64,000 bases of DNA from Litoribacter populi (GCF_007483685.1 NZ_VMKN01000001.1:3455440-3519439); one strand, 5' to 3'; positions 50,938-61,871 are shown, numbered from the stretch's first letter. Numbers and translations are program-made. The notes: a model not told the origin generated them from the letters alone.

Positions 50938-51942
50938 ATGATTACTACTGACATTTGCATAATAGGAGCTGGCCCAGTGGGTCTTTTTGCAGTATTTGAG
51001 GCAGGATTGCTGAAAATGCGTTGTCATTTGATTGACGCCCTGCCACAGGTAGGCGGGCAGTTGTCTGAAATATATCCTCAAAAGCCAATCTATGACATCC
51101 CGGGCTATCCAGAAGTTAAAGCTCAAGAACTTGTAGATAATCTGATGGAGCAAATCAAGCCTTTCAACCCAACTTTTTCTTTGGGTGAACGCGTCGATCA
51201 CATCACTAAACAAGAAGACGGCGCTTATGTCCTGACCACAAGCGATAAAACTAAGGTACATGCTCAGGTTATTGTCATTGCTGGGGGCCTAGGCTGTTTT
51301 GAGCCAAGAAAGCCGGTTTTGGAAAACTTGGAAAAGTTTGAAGGAAAAGGAATCACCTACATGGTGAAAAACCCTGAGACGTTCCGAAACAAGAAAGTAG
51401 TATTGGCAGGAGGTGGCGACTCTGCATTGGATTGGGCCATTTATTTAGCGGATGTGGCTGAGAGGGTAACTTTGGTTCACAGAAACGAAACTTTCAGAGG
51501 TGCACCAGATTCTGCTTCAAAAGTATTTGATCTTGCCAACAACGGTAAAATTGACCTAATCTTGAGTGCCAATCTTAAATCACTTGGCGGCAACGGAAAA
51601 CTTGACAGCATCACGCTGGAAAACAAAGCTAAGGAAGAAATTGTGCTTAACATTGATTACCTTATTCCATTGTTTGGCCTAAGCCCAAAATTGGGACCTA
51701 TAGCCGACTGGGGCTTGACTATTGACAAAAACGCCATTGAGGTTGATACTCGTGATTACTCTACGGGTGTGGAAAGAATCTATGCCATCGGTGACATCAA
51801 CACTTACGAAGGTAAGTTGAAATTGATTCTTTGCGGTTTCCATGAAGCTGCCATCATGATGCACAGTGCTTTCAAATATGTTTACCCAGACCAAAAATTA
51901 AGCTTTAAATACACCACTGTAAACGGTGTAAATTCATTCTAA
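50938..51942 (+). CDS. Ferredoxin--NADP+ reductase, thioredoxin reductase type
   Basis: 334 residues. FAD motif IIGAGPVGLFAVFEAGLL, VGGQLSEIYPQKPIYDIPGYP, NADPH motif VVLAGGGDSALDWAI and the C-terminal YAIGDINTYEGKLKLILCGFHEAA. The CxxC pair of thioredoxin reductases is absent, which is the mark of the TrxR-like ferredoxin/flavodoxin-NADP+ reductases. The very next gene is a 2Fe-2S ferredoxin, seven bases away, its natural redox partner. Located in the cytoplasm. Confidence 0.93.
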   Translation: MITTDICIIGAGPVGLFAVFEAGLLKMRCHLIDALPQVGGQLSEIYPQKPIYDIPGYPEVKAQELVDNLMEQIKPFNPTFSLGERVDHITKQEDGAYVLTTSDKTKVHAQVIVIAGGLGCFEPRKPVLENLEKFEGKGITYMVKNPETFRNKKVVLAGGGDSALDWAIYLADVAERVTLVHRNETFRGAPDSASKVFDLANNGKIDLILSANLKSLGGNGKLDSITLENKAKEEIVLNIDYLIPLFGLSPKLGPIADWGLTIDKNAIEVDTRDYSTGVERIYAIGDINTYEGKLKLILCGFHEAAIMMHSAFKYVYPDQKLSFKYTTVNGVNSF

Positions 51943-51949
51943 TCGTATT

Positions 51950-52270
51950 ATGGTAACTTTTCATATAGAACACGAGGACGGTACACGTCATCCAATTGAG
52001 GTCCCTGAAGACATGGGGCTCAGCTTAATGGAAGTATTGAAGGCTTCTGAATATCCAGTTTTAGCCACCTGTGGCGGTATGGCCCTTTGTGCCACCTGCC
52101 ATGTGGAGGTTTTGGAAGGTAAAGATGGACTTGGAGAGGCATCCGATGTGGAACTAGATCAAATCGACAATCTTCCCAATCCAACTCCAACCAGCCGACT
52201 TGCTTGTCAGGTTAGGATCAGCGAGGAACTTGATGGAGCGGTTTTTAAAATACGTGGAGAATCTAACTAA
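51950..52270 (+). CDS. 2Fe-2S ferredoxin (adrenodoxin type)
   Basis: 106 residues. The cluster ligands are Cys41, Cys47 and Cys50 in CGGMALCATC and Cys86 in RLACQVRI, the C-x5-C-x2-C...C spacing of adrenodoxin/Isc-type ferredoxins. It should shuttle electrons from the reductase encoded just before it to an unknown acceptor (for example a P450 or oxygenase, not encoded here). Ends at a strong terminator. Confidence 0.93.
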   Translation: MVTFHIEHEDGTRHPIEVPEDMGLSLMEVLKASEYPVLATCGGMALCATCHVEVLEGKDGLGEASDVELDQIDNLPNPTPTSRLACQVRISEELDGAVFKIRGESN

Positions 52271-52274
52271 AAAC

Positions 52275-52304
52275 AAAAAATGAGGCTTTTGAGCCTCATT
52301 TTTT
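52275..52304. terminator. Bidirectional terminator after the ferredoxin gene
   Basis: AAAAAATGAGGCT and AGCCTCATTTTTT form a 13-bp stem with a TTTG loop. It overlaps the stop codon of the convergent gene on the minus strand and can serve both. Confidence 0.85.
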
Positions 52305-53225
52305 GTTTAATCTTGTTCTGGTGACAGTTTTAATATTCAATGGAATCTCAACCGGTTCATCAAAATATTCATTTGCTGGCAAGGTCATTATACCATTAAT
52401 TTCTGATTGTTGATTGGACTCTGTCATCCAACCTGTAGACAAATCAATAGATGCGGTAATTTCCTGAGTACCTTCCATTTTCACCTCATCGCTGCTTTTC
52501 AAGTCCAAACTTGTAAGTATTGAGGAGCCTGCAAGTTCTGCCTGTCCTCTTCTGACTCTATTTAATTTCCACGAAGTTTCAGTAACTACTGGTACAGTGG
52601 CAAACTCCTCTCTTGAACAAGTCCACTCCTCCCCTATATTTACCGGCTTCTGAGGATATATGATCAAACCGGAAAGGATTGAGGTTTTAAAGGTTTCTTT
52701 GCCAAACTGGTTATCCAAGCTTGCTTTTAAACTTTGTTTCTGAGACTCATCCAGCTCTTCAAGACCCAACATTACGCTGTCCATCATCTCCTCTACACCA
52801 TGGACCTCCAGGATTTCCCCTCGGGGACTAATAGCAATTTGAACTGGCTGATTGATCATTTTTCTCATCAGCTGGTTGATTGGATCCTCCATATTTCCTT
52901 CACTGCTCAAAATCATCTCCTCACCCATTGGCCCCTGAACTTCTAGGTGCAGGTTTCTATATTTGATTGAAAGGCCAATAGTGTCAGAAATGACACGGTC
53001 TACCGAAATATCCAAATCACTTTGAAAAAGGTTATGAATAGTTTGGGCCATCCCGTCCAAATCCTGCTCAATTACCTGCTGAGAAACTACATTTAATGTA
53101 TACTGCTGTTTAGACTTCAGTTTATAGCGAAGCTCATATTCCTCCTCTTGGGCAAAAACCATCTGCCCAGCCCCAAAAGAGAAAACCAAAAATAAAAGGA
53201 TCAACTTATCCGACAATTTCATCAT
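52296..53225 (-). CDS. Exported protein of the DUF6263-like type
   Basis: About 309 residues from the ATG at 53225; the in-frame ATG at 53273 would add 16 residues before the signal peptide and is less likely. The signal peptide ends MVFAQ. The mature part (YELRYKLKSKQQYTLNVVSQQVIEQDLDG, and MMDSVMLGLEELDESQKQSLKASLDNQFG) resembles uncharacterised Bacteroidota periplasmic proteins grouped as DUF6263. No catalytic motif is visible. Function unknown. Confidence 0.65.
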   Translation of the reverse strand: MMKLSDKLILLFLVFSFGAGQMVFAQEEEYELRYKLKSKQQYTLNVVSQQVIEQDLDGMAQTIHNLFQSDLDISVDRVISDTIGLSIKYRNLHLEVQGPMGEEMILSSEGNMEDPINQLMRKMINQPVQIAISPRGEILEVHGVEEMMDSVMLGLEELDESQKQSLKASLDNQFGKETFKTSILSGLIIYPQKPVNIGEEWTCSREEFATVPVVTETSWKLNRVRRGQAELAGSSILTSLDLKSSDEVKMEGTQEITASIDLSTGWMTESNQQSEINGIMTLPANEYFDEPVEIPLNIKTVTRTRLNKK

Positions 53226-53284
53226 TATCAAATTCAAAATTCTGCCGAAAGATACATTTAATTTTATGATCATAAACTTTCAGA

Positions 53285-55168
53285 TCAAAGAATTATGCCG
53301 ACAGCGACTTCCAGCTCCACTTCTGAATCCAAGTATCTTTCGATATCTTCCTTTAATTGTGAAAGATCAGCTTCATCTAAAGGTGTTTCTGAAACTACTC
53401 GCAAGCTGATTTTTAGTGGATCTAGAGACCGTACATTCACCTCTCTTAGGACTTTCCCCTCTATCTCATGGCCACTCAATTTCTGAACAATTCGATTCTC
53501 CTTTACCATTTTATTAAAACCAAATGCCAAGGGAGCGCTGATAGTTACCACAATAAGCAAGGATATTAATAGACCTTTCCTGGCTAATTTTACCGGACTA
53601 TATCCCAGTAACAGAAATGTCAAAGCCGCTGCTAAAACCATCCCCGCCAAGTTAGTTACCAACAATAAAAATGCCCCGATAAATACCGTAAGGTCCATCC
53701 ACCCCAATCCTATTCCTGACACCGCTAAGGGTGGCACTAGAGCCACGGCAATAGCCACTCCTGCAAGAGTTTTAGCTACCTCCCTTTTTGCATGAGCGTA
53801 AGCACCTGCAACTCCAGAACCTACAGCAATACCTAAATCCAGAAGATTAGGTCTAATTCTCGAAGTTATTTCATTGTTGTAGACATTCAATGGAGTCATC
53901 CAGGTAATGATAAGCGCACAGATATACCCTAAAAGCATCCCTATTATAATAGCCTTCAGGCTTTCCTTAATCAAGGATTCATTTTGGCGCAAGACTCCCA
54001 TGGATAGGGAAATAATCGGAGCCATAAGCGGGGCCAAAATCATCGCACCGATGATCACCGGTGAAGAATTGCCAAAAAGCCCAAAAGTGGCAATCATGGT
54101 GGAAAGCACCATCAAAACCTTATAACTTGAACTTGCTTTGGCATTTTCTCGCAAAATGGTAAACAGCCACTTGAACTCTTCTGTACTAGCATGGTCAATA
54201 AGTGGCAGAGGATGGGCAAGCAAACCTTCCTTTATTTCCCCCTTTGGCAACTTATGAACTTTATATATTGCATTGTTCTTTATTTCATCGGTAACTAGCA
54301 AATGTTTACCCGGTACAATTTTCAGAATCTTTGGAAGTACTTCCAACTCAATTCCTTTAGCACTCATGAGTTTGTCATCAGCGGAATAGTTGATGGGATC
54401 GGAACTTTCAAGTAGGATTTTTTTAGTTTTGATATGGGAAATATGTGGGGGAAGCACTTTTGTTTTTGCAGATCGCAAAAAACTTTTTATCCCAAAATCT
54501 ATCAAGCCAAACAGGCTTCGAGGAGCAAGGATCAAAACATGCATCATTCCATCATTGACAAATGACTCTTCCAAAACTTTTCGGGTTAGCAAGGCACTCT
54601 TTCGGTGCAATACAGCCACCACACCCAAGGCTGCAGTATCTATTTCGTCCTTGGTCTCATGATCCCCCTCCACCTTGATTACATAATTCTGTGCTCGCAA
54701 ATTTTTGAAAAGTCTGAAGAAGCTTTTAACTTTTTCCCAGCGTACTTTCCAATGAGATTCTTCCATCGCTCCCGATATCAAGCTGATAGACTCTCCGGCC
54801 ACTAAAGTGTTGAAAACTGGCAGCCCATTGGCCATCATTACATCGATACTCAAGGTTACATCACTTTCCAGAATATGATCCATAGCTGTAGAGAGCTTGG
54901 TATCCACCCCCATTCCCTGAATGGCGTTTGGCATGTTCGGGTGCGGAAGAAAACCCAAGCACCACCCTTTTTCGATCGCAATCGGCAGAAACTCCTTCAA
55001 TTGCGTATCTGAAAGGTAGGTCACCACCAGTTCATCCTTTTCAATTTCGATCGTTAAATCATTTTTGAACGGGATTTTAAGTTTTAAATGATGCCCAAAG
55101 GCAGGAAGAATCTTGTCCTCAACAGTTTCACTTTCTAACTCATCATATAAGAGCGTGATTCTTTTCAT
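53285..55168 (-). CDS. DUF389 (TIGR00341) membrane protein with a DAGK-like N-terminal half
   Basis: 627 residues. The C-terminal half (about 330-530) has the DUF389 helices: NSSPVIIGAMILAPLMAPIISLSMG, GSGVAGAYAHAKREVAKTLAGVAIAVALVPPLAVSGIGL. A short cytoplasmic tail follows. The N-terminal half is soluble and contains LGFLPHPNMPNAIQGMGV followed by a strand pair and FNTLVAGES, reminiscent of the nucleotide-binding core of diacylglycerol kinase-like proteins (inference). Function of DUF389 is unknown. Unlike its small DUF389-only relatives, the protein may couple a lipid- or nucleotide-binding domain to a membrane part. Confidence 0.8.
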   Translation of the reverse strand: MKRITLLYDELESETVEDKILPAFGHHLKLKIPFKNDLTIEIEKDELVVTYLSDTQLKEFLPIAIEKGWCLGFLPHPNMPNAIQGMGVDTKLSTAMDHILESDVTLSIDVMMANGLPVFNTLVAGESISLISGAMEESHWKVRWEKVKSFFRLFKNLRAQNYVIKVEGDHETKDEIDTAALGVVAVLHRKSALLTRKVLEESFVNDGMMHVLILAPRSLFGLIDFGIKSFLRSAKTKVLPPHISHIKTKKILLESSDPINYSADDKLMSAKGIELEVLPKILKIVPGKHLLVTDEIKNNAIYKVHKLPKGEIKEGLLAHPLPLIDHASTEEFKWLFTILRENAKASSSYKVLMVLSTMIATFGLFGNSSPVIIGAMILAPLMAPIISLSMGVLRQNESLIKESLKAIIIGMLLGYICALIITWMTPLNVYNNEITSRIRPNLLDLGIAVGSGVAGAYAHAKREVAKTLAGVAIAVALVPPLAVSGIGLGWMDLTVFIGAFLLLVTNLAGMVLAAALTFLLLGYSPVKLARKGLLISLLIVVTISAPLAFGFNKMVKENRIVQKLSGHEIEGKVLREVNVRSLDPLKISLRVVSETPLDEADLSQLKEDIERYLDSEVELEVAVGIIL

Positions 55169-55193
55169 ATTAAAAAACTTCTTTAAAACATAA

Positions 55194-55228
55194 AAATAGC
55201 AATTTAAAAACCATTTAAATTGCTATTT
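55194..55228 (-). terminator. Long hairpin after the mutase operon
   Basis: AAATAGCAATTTAAA and TTTAAATTGCTATTT form a perfect 15-bp stem with a 5-base loop. On the minus strand it comes 42 bases after the mutB stop and is followed by TTATGTTTT. Confidence 0.7.
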
Positions 55229-55270
55229 ACTCAAAAGGCTGAGCCTATTAAATTTATAACTACCTCAACT

Positions 55271-57394
55271 TCATTCTTCCATCAGGGCATTGAGAATCTC
55301 AATTGCCGCTTTTGGCAATACCGTTCCAGGTCCGAAAATGGCTTTTACTCCGGCTTGGAAAAGAAAATCATAATCCTTTGGCGGAATGACCCCTCCAGCC
55401 ACCACCATAATATCCTCACGGCCCAGCTCCCTCAATGCCTGAATAAGCTGGGGTACCAAAGTCTTGTGGCCTGCCGCCAACGAAGATGCGCCTACAAGAT
55501 GAACATCATTTTCGGCTGCTTGTTGCGCCACCTCTGCGGGAGTTTGGAACAATGGCCCAATATCCACGTCAAATCCTAGATCCGCAAAGCCGGTTGCGAT
55601 CACTTTCGCCCCACGGTCATGACCGTCCTGCCCCATCTTAGCTACCATGATTCTTGGTCGTCGACCTTCGAGTTCGGCAAACTGGTCCGCCAACTTTTGT
55701 GCTTCTTTGAAGTAGCCATCATCTTTTGCTTCCCCAGAATAAACTCCAGAAATACTCCTCACAGTTGCTTTATGTCTTCCAAATTCCTTTTCCATCGCAG
55801 TTGAAATTTCACCTAAACTCGCTCTTTTCCGGGCCGCATCAACAGCCAATGCCAAAAGATTCCCTTCACCTGACCGAGCCGACTCGGTAATTGCGTCCAA
55901 AGCAACATCTACCTCGCTTTGGTTTCTTTCAGCCTTTAATTTATTCAATCTTTCAATCTGGGAAAGCCTTACCGACTCATTATCAACTTCCAATGTATCA
56001 AATTCAGTGTCATTTTCAGCCTGATAGCGATTCACCCCAACAATCACGTCCTTTCCACTGTCAATTCTGGCTTGTTTTTTCGCTGCAGCTTCCTCAATCC
56101 GCATCTTGGGAACGCCAGCTTCAATAGCCTTAGCCATTCCTCCCAAACTTTCCACCTCCTCCATTAATTCCCAAGCTTTCTTGACTAACTGGTCAGTCAA
56201 ATACTCCACATAATACGACCCACCCCAAGGGTCCACAACTTTGGTTATCTCCGTTTCATCCTGAAGATATAGCTGCGTATTTCTTGCAATCCTGGCGGAA
56301 AAATCCGTCGGAAGGGCAATCGCCTCATCAAAGGAATTGGTGTGCAAAGACTGGGTGTGGCCTAATACGGCTCCCATTGCTTCAACAGTAGTTCTGGCTA
56401 CATTGTTAAACGCATCCTGTTCAGTCAAGGACCAACCGGAAGTTTGACAGTGGGTTCGAAGAGCAAGGGACTTTGGGTTCTTGGGATTAAATCTTTTCAC
56501 CAATTTAGCCCAAAGAATCCTTCCAGCTCTCATTTTGGCAATTTCCATGAAATGATTCATCCCGATGGCCCAAAAGAAAGAAAGTCTTGGGGCAAAATTA
56601 TCAATATCCAAGCCTGCCTGAATGCCGGTCTTTAGATATTCTAATCCATCAGCTAAAGTATATGCTAATTCAATATCCGCAGAAGCCCCAGCTTCCTGCA
56701 TATGGTAGCCGGAAATTGAGATAGAGTTGAATTTGGGCATGTTCTGACTGGTGTACTCAAAAATATCACCGATTATCCGCATGGAAGGTAATGGAGGATA
56801 TATGTAAGTATTACGCACCATGAATTCTTTGAGGATGTCATTTTGGATAGTTCCAGAGAGCTGCTCTGGTTTCACTCCCTGCTCTTCGGCAGCTACTATG
56901 TAAAAGGCCAAAATCGGCACAACCGCTCCATTCATAGTCATAGATACAGACATCTTGTCCAAAGGAATCTGGTCAAACAACACCTTCATATCCAAGATAG
57001 AATCGATGGCCACACCCGCTTTACCTACATCTCCCTGCACACGTGGGTGATCGGAATCATAACCACGGTGGGTAGCCAAATCAAAAGCCACTGATAAACC
57101 TTTTTGGCCTGCGGCAAGGTTTCTACGATAAAAGGCATTAGATTCCTCTGCTGTAGAAAACCCGGCATATTGACGTATGGTCCAAGGTCTGGTGACAAAC
57201 ATCGTACTATAAGGCCCTCTCAAATAAGGCGGCAGTCCCGCTGCAAAATCCAGATGCTCCATAGACTGGATGTCACTGGCCTGAAAGAAGGGTTTTACTT
57301 TTATATTTTCTGCTGTTAGCCATTCCCCATCCATTTGAGGTTGGCTTATTTGCTGCTCATTAGTTTCTAAAAGTTGATTTATATCTGGTCTCAT
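55271..57394 (-). CDS. mutB: Methylmalonyl-CoA mutase, large (catalytic) subunit
   Basis: 707 residues. The TIM-barrel part ([35 protein letters not shown]) contains the substrate residues, and the C-terminal cobalamin-binding domain has the DGHDRG motif whose histidine coordinates cobalt, followed by [20 protein letters not shown]. It interconverts L-methylmalonyl-CoA and succinyl-CoA using adenosylcobalamin. Its start overlaps the small-subunit stop by four bases. Dependence on B12 ties it to the uptake cluster a few kilobases away. Confidence 0.97.
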   Translation of the reverse strand: MRPDINQLLETNEQQISQPQMDGEWLTAENIKVKPFFQASDIQSMEHLDFAAGLPPYLRGPYSTMFVTRPWTIRQYAGFSTAEESNAFYRRNLAAGQKGLSVAFDLATHRGYDSDHPRVQGDVGKAGVAIDSILDMKVLFDQIPLDKMSVSMTMNGAVVPILAFYIVAAEEQGVKPEQLSGTIQNDILKEFMVRNTYIYPPLPSMRIIGDIFEYTSQNMPKFNSISISGYHMQEAGASADIELAYTLADGLEYLKTGIQAGLDIDNFAPRLSFFWAIGMNHFMEIAKMRAGRILWAKLVKRFNPKNPKSLALRTHCQTSGWSLTEQDAFNNVARTTVEAMGAVLGHTQSLHTNSFDEAIALPTDFSARIARNTQLYLQDETEITKVVDPWGGSYYVEYLTDQLVKKAWELMEEVESLGGMAKAIEAGVPKMRIEEAAAKKQARIDSGKDVIVGVNRYQAENDTEFDTLEVDNESVRLSQIERLNKLKAERNQSEVDVALDAITESARSGEGNLLALAVDAARKRASLGEISTAMEKEFGRHKATVRSISGVYSGEAKDDGYFKEAQKLADQFAELEGRRPRIMVAKMGQDGHDRGAKVIATGFADLGFDVDIGPLFQTPAEVAQQAAENDVHLVGASSLAAGHKTLVPQLIQALRELGREDIMVVAGGVIPPKDYDFLFQAGVKAIFGPGTVLPKAAIEILNALMEE

Positions 57395-59202
57395 AGTTGG
57401 GCTTCGTCTAGTAACTGGTCTATTGTAGCAATCAGGTCGGTCTTCAGATGGATATAATGCTGAATTCCGGAGGAGAGCAAAGTTTCGATTTGAGCGGCTG
57501 GGTATCCTGCAAGCACCAAGATTTTGCTTTCTTGACGCATAGCCTTCGCGATTTCTGCAGTCATATGTTCGTAATCTTCGTCTGCTCCTGCAAACACAAT
57601 AAATCGGGCATCACTGTTTTTTGCTTTCTCAATTGCGGTAGAAGCGTCAAGACTTGTGTCGGCAACACTCAACTCAAACCCTGCTGCTTCAAAAAACCCT
57701 TGAGTAAATCCAACCCTAGGCTTTGGGTTTCCTCCCAAAGGCAGAACTTCAACTTTCAAATGACTATTTGAATTAGCAAAAGCTTTTTGAACCCTTTTCC
57801 TCATTTGCACTATAGGATAGCAGAATGAAAAAGACTTTAATTCTTTTTCTGTTTCTTCAATTTCCGGGAAATCAAAATTGACTTTTTCCGCTTGGTTCAC
57901 GTATTGGTTTACTCCTACCATCACCTGCTTTCGGTTTGACAAAGAGGCAAATTTTGTCTTTCTGGTTTCTTTGACGGCGGTCTGCACGATCCCCTTTTCC
58001 AGACTGGCCCACCAGCCGCCATTTTCTTCAGTTTGCTTGACGAGTTTCATCGATTCAGCAAATAAGGTTGAGGTAAGGTTTTCCAAATAATAAGAACCAG
58101 CTACCGGATCCAACACCTTGTCAAAATAGCTTTCCTCCTTGAGAATATTGCTGATGTTGCGTGCCATTCGCTTGGAGAAATTATCCGGCTGCTGCAAGCT
58201 TAAATTATGCGAATGAATCTGCAGTGCATTACACCCGCCCAAAATGGCTGACATGGATGCAGTCGTATTTCTCAAAAGGTTATTGTAGGGATCAATTGGG
58301 CTTTGGGCCCAAAGGCTCGTTTCGGCAAAAATCTGAAAGGACGCAGGATCCAATTCAACGGCATATAGCCCTGCCAATTTATGCATGGCCACTCGGAATG
58401 TCCTAAATTTGGCGATTTCCATGAAGTAATTGACTCCAGAGGAAACCCTTAAAAACATATTATCGAAAACACTTGACACATCTGCCCCAGCATTCGTCAA
58501 TTCATCTAAGACATCAATGGTTTGGCTGAGCCCAAACCCAATTTCCTCAACCGCATGTCCCCCACTATTGTGATAAAGACTGGCATCGATGCAGATTCCT
58601 TTGAAGTTGGGATACGATAAGGTAAGCTTAAAAGACTCCCCTACAGACGAAAAATAAGCTTCTTTGCCACCCTTTAAAGATACTATTTGCTCAAAATCAT
58701 TTGCAATTACCCCACCACTGAGTTCCGCTGACCGCAGACCTTTACTTTCAAACCAATCGATAAAAGCCTTGATAATGGCCGAATCTAATCGTGAAAGTTT
58801 TAGCCAAATCTGAATATATTGTGGCAACACATCCTTTAACAAGGCTTTGAAATCCACTTCAGAATTGATTTCAAGCACCAATGCATCAGCGCCGTTTTCC
58901 AAAACCGCCTTTATTTCATTATTTGCCTTAGTGACATCAGTTGTATCGATACTGGCTACATTTCCCCAGATCCGGGGTGACATTCCGGGAATTTCCGATG
59001 GTGTATTGAGTTTATTTTGATAGGCTTTAAGCCATTCCACACCTCCGAGATCATCTTGTGTATAAAAAGGAAAAACTGAAAAACCCTCAATGGCCCGGGT
59101 AATTAGCTTCTTTTCAAAGTCTTCACCTTTTAAGTCCTTGGTGGCCTGTTCTATCCATTCCTGTTTGCTCACAGGAGAAAATTCTTCAAATAATTTAGTC
59201 AT
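57391..59202 (-). CDS. mutA: Methylmalonyl-CoA mutase, small subunit
   Basis: 603 residues. It has the same overall fold as the large subunit ([67 protein letters not shown]) but its C-terminal domain lacks the DxHxxG cobalt-ligand motif, as expected for the non-catalytic partner that forms a heterodimer with MutB. It is the first gene of the mutA-mutB operon; a TATTTTTG element (minus strand, 59236-59243) is a possible -7 box. Product channelled to succinyl-CoA. Confidence 0.95.
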   Translation of the reverse strand: MTKLFEEFSPVSKQEWIEQATKDLKGEDFEKKLITRAIEGFSVFPFYTQDDLGGVEWLKAYQNKLNTPSEIPGMSPRIWGNVASIDTTDVTKANNEIKAVLENGADALVLEINSEVDFKALLKDVLPQYIQIWLKLSRLDSAIIKAFIDWFESKGLRSAELSGGVIANDFEQIVSLKGGKEAYFSSVGESFKLTLSYPNFKGICIDASLYHNSGGHAVEEIGFGLSQTIDVLDELTNAGADVSSVFDNMFLRVSSGVNYFMEIAKFRTFRVAMHKLAGLYAVELDPASFQIFAETSLWAQSPIDPYNNLLRNTTASMSAILGGCNALQIHSHNLSLQQPDNFSKRMARNISNILKEESYFDKVLDPVAGSYYLENLTSTLFAESMKLVKQTEENGGWWASLEKGIVQTAVKETRKTKFASLSNRKQVMVGVNQYVNQAEKVNFDFPEIEETEKELKSFSFCYPIVQMRKRVQKAFANSNSHLKVEVLPLGGNPKPRVGFTQGFFEAAGFELSVADTSLDASTAIEKAKNSDARFIVFAGADEDYEHMTAEIAKAMRQESKILVLAGYPAAQIETLLSSGIQHYIHLKTDLIATIDQLLDEAQL

Positions 59203-59688
59203 CTTGGTTTATTGCTAGACAAAAATCGCTGTTGTCAAAAATAACCCTTTCCACCATCAAAACCCATTTTGAAGTATGCAATCTTTAAATACCGGAAACC
59301 TCGCAGAATTACCGCAACCGAATATATCATCCCCAAAACACTAATAGACTACATAAATATTCTAATCAGAGAAAAAAAATTTAGACAAAAACCACCTCTT
59401 CTTAACCCAATCCACTTTTTAATACACTAAATCCTAAAACCTTGGTTAGTCTAACCTTTTGATCAAAAAATTTTTCACTTTATTACTGCATTCAAATTTG
59501 CTTAATCCCAAGAAAATAGCAGCCAAAATATAACGAAACCAAAGAAATGCTTCCTCCACTTCCATTTCGGCAATTAAATGAAAAGTCAAGATGAATTGGA
59601 TTTTTTATTTAAATATATTTTTACCAAATTTGATGCCCCTCAAAAAGGGAAAATCAACACACAAAAGTTTTCTAGTAATTAATAATCA
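59203..59688. other. Intergenic region between mutA and dnaA
   Basis: 486 AT-rich bases between divergent genes. I searched for DnaA boxes (TTATNCACA) and see none that match well, so there is no support here for a replication origin. The inverted repeat GGTTAG-T-CTAACC (59444-59456) is the only regular element besides a possible -7 box of mutA. Confidence 0.5.
59444..59456. promoter_or_regulatory. Inverted repeat upstream of dnaA
   Basis: GGTTAG-T-CTAACC is a perfect 6-base inverted repeat 233 bases before dnaA. It is followed by TTTT only, so it is a weak terminator at most; an operator is possible. Confidence 0.3.
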
Positions 59689-61125
59689 ATGAGTTCAGAG
59701 GCTAAAGCAGTTTGGAATGAATGCTTGCGAGTAATTGAAGAGCATGTGAATGAGCAGAGCTTCTCCACATGGTTTAAGCCCATCAACCCGGTAAGGATGG
59801 ATGGCTCGATCCTGACTATTCAGGTACCCAGCCAATTTTTCTTTGAATGGTTGGAGGATAATTACGTCCAAGTACTCAAGCTCGCCATCAAAACTACCCT
59901 CGGACCCAACGGAAGACTAGAATATGCTGTAGTAGTAGACAGGGGCAACTCCCAAAACCAACCATATGTGGTTAGCTTTCCACAAGGAAACGTGGCCGCT
60001 GCTACTAAAAAGAAAGCCGCAATGGCTACTGCTGAAAAAGAGGGAAATAAAAGCCCATTCCAAATGGACTCCCTTGCAAGTGACCAATTATTACAATCCC
60101 ACCTGAACCCTAACTACACCTTCAACACATACATTGAGGGTGACTGCAACCGCTTGGCAAGATCTGCTGGTTATGCAGTGGCAACAAAACCAGGCGTAAC
60201 ATCTTTCAATCCTCTCATGGTATATGGAGGAGTAGGACTTGGTAAAACCCACTTGGTACAGGCTATCGGTAATGAAATTAAAAACGGTCCTGAAGAGAAG
60301 TTTGTACTTTACGTATCTTCTGAAAAATTTGTGAACCAATTCATGGACTCCATCAAGGATGGAAACGTAAAAAGCTTCACCAATTTCTACATGCAAGTAG
60401 ATGTCCTTATTATTGATGATATCCAGTTTTTGGCGGGTAAGGACAGAACACAGGAAATGTTTTTCCACATCTTTAATCACCTTCACCAAAGCAAAAAACA
60501 AATCATCATGACCTCGGATTGTCCTCCAAAGGATTTAAAAGGACTTGAAGAGAGATTGCTTTCCAGATTTAAATGGGGCTTGACTGCTGATTTGCACATG
60601 CCTGACTTTGAAACCAGGGTGGCTATTATTAGACGAAAAATGCAATCTGAAGGTATCTTTATCCCAGATGATGTCATTGAATATCTAGCGTACACCGTGG
60701 ATACCAACGTTCGGGAACTGGAAGGAGTGCTGATATCCTTAATTGCACATGCTAGTTTGAGCAGAGTGGATATTGATCTAGGGCTGGCTAAAAACATCAT
60801 GAAGAATATCGTTAAGGATATTGAGACTGAGGTAGGCATTGACTTTATTCAAAAAACTGTTTCCGATTATTACGGCATTAAACTGGAAGATCTAAAAGCA
60901 AAAACCAGGAAAAAGGAAATTGTAACTGCCCGTCAAGTGGCTATGTATTTTTCTAAAGAGTTTACCAACCATTCTTTGAAGTCAATTGGATATCATTTTG
61001 GTGGAAGAGATCATAGTACTGTAATCCACGCTGTACAAACGGTGAATGACCTTATGGAAACGGATACGGCATTTAGAAATGCGGTAAACGATCAAAGGAA
61101 AAAATTCAAAATGAGGTCTTATTAA
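59689..61125 (+). CDS. dnaA: Chromosomal replication initiator DnaA
   Basis: 478 residues, full length. Domain I (VWNECLRVIEEHVNEQSFSTWFKPI), a short lysine-rich domain II, the AAA+ domain with Walker A GGVGLGKTH (180-188) and Walker B LIIDDIQFLAG, and the DNA-binding domain IV with the signature GGRDHSTVIHAV. It opens the replication origin. The last four bases are shared with the convergent lipoprotein gene (stop codons overlap as TTAA). No dnaN or oriC-like region is adjacent. Confidence 0.98.
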   Translation: MSSEAKAVWNECLRVIEEHVNEQSFSTWFKPINPVRMDGSILTIQVPSQFFFEWLEDNYVQVLKLAIKTTLGPNGRLEYAVVVDRGNSQNQPYVVSFPQGNVAAATKKKAAMATAEKEGNKSPFQMDSLASDQLLQSHLNPNYTFNTYIEGDCNRLARSAGYAVATKPGVTSFNPLMVYGGVGLGKTHLVQAIGNEIKNGPEEKFVLYVSSEKFVNQFMDSIKDGNVKSFTNFYMQVDVLIIDDIQFLAGKDRTQEMFFHIFNHLHQSKKQIIMTSDCPPKDLKGLEERLLSRFKWGLTADLHMPDFETRVAIIRRKMQSEGIFIPDDVIEYLAYTVDTNVRELEGVLISLIAHASLSRVDIDLGLAKNIMKNIVKDIETEVGIDFIQKTVSDYYGIKLEDLKAKTRKKEIVTARQVAMYFSKEFTNHSLKSIGYHFGGRDHSTVIHAVQTVNDLMETDTAFRNAVNDQRKKFKMRSY

Positions 61126-61871
61126 TTCAGCACTACTCCTCTAAGTTCATCGATGGGGAATGTTATTTCAGTAGCTCCCATTTCGATAGGACATATTTCA
61201 TAGTAATTGTAAAAAAGCACGAAATCTTCTCCTCTATATCCCATAGAGAAAGGTAGAAAGAAGCGAGTGCCTTCCAAAAAAAAACGTCCGTCCTCGGCCA
61301 AGGACACTTCCTCCGCCACGGCATGATGTCTTCTAAACTGCTTTTCAGCTTTTTCCAAAAGAATGACTTCATCGATCACAATTTCATCCCTAAGAAGAAG
61401 CGTACCATCCTCCATGTCAAAATTTAAAAACATCAGGTGGTTGCTGGGTTGGTCATGCCCTATCAAGGAGGTGTTGTTAAACTCCATGCTGAGCAACATT
61501 TCATTGTGAAATGAAACTTTGCCCTCAACATCAACAGACCATAATACAGTGTCGCTAGATTGCTCAAAAAGGGAAAAGTAATTGTCGACAGCCTCGTCCA
61601 ATGAGGCATAATCATCAAAAACCTGAAATTGTAAATACATCTTCAATTGCTCCTCCACGTGGGCATTTAGGTTCCGGGAAAGAGGGTGGGATTCATCAAA
61701 AAATGGGTATAAGAAGGATACTTTGGCGCATCTTTCCCCATCACAATTCTTTTTATCATAGCGTGTCAGTTCATAGCGTAATTCAGTCTGCTCCTCATTT
61801 TTGGGAGCCTCACAGGCTATAAATAGACAAATGACAGAAATAAGTGAAATATTTCTGAAGCATTTAATCAT
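61122..61871 (-). CDS. DUF3298-type lipoprotein
   Basis: 249 residues. The signal peptide ends in a lipobox (LFIAC, Cys20). The body contains VSFLYPFFDESHPLSRNLNAHVEEQL and a C-terminal LPFSMGYRGEDFVLFYNYYEICPIEMGATEITFPIDEL, which correspond to the RsiV-like/DUF3298 fold (found in anti-sigma factor RsiV, where it binds lysozyme). The role here is unknown. The start overlaps the end of meaB by eight bases, so it is the last gene of a galK-to-lipoprotein unit. Confidence 0.72.
   Translation of the reverse strand: MIKCFRNISLISVICLFIACEAPKNEEQTELRYELTRYDKKNCDGERCAKVSFLYPFFDESHPLSRNLNAHVEEQLKMYLQFQVFDDYASLDEAVDNYFSLFEQSSDTVLWSVDVEGKVSFHNEMLLSMEFNNTSLIGHDQPSNHLMFLNFDMEDGTLLLRDEIVIDEVILLEKAEKQFRRHHAVAEEVSLAEDGRFFLEGTRFFLPFSMGYRGEDFVLFYNYYEICPIEMGATEITFPIDELRGVVLN

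Noticed and set aside
59203-59688. Possible replication origin next to dnaA
   Set aside because: No cluster of TTATNCACA-like DnaA boxes is visible and dnaN is absent; dnaA is often far from oriC in Bacteroidota.
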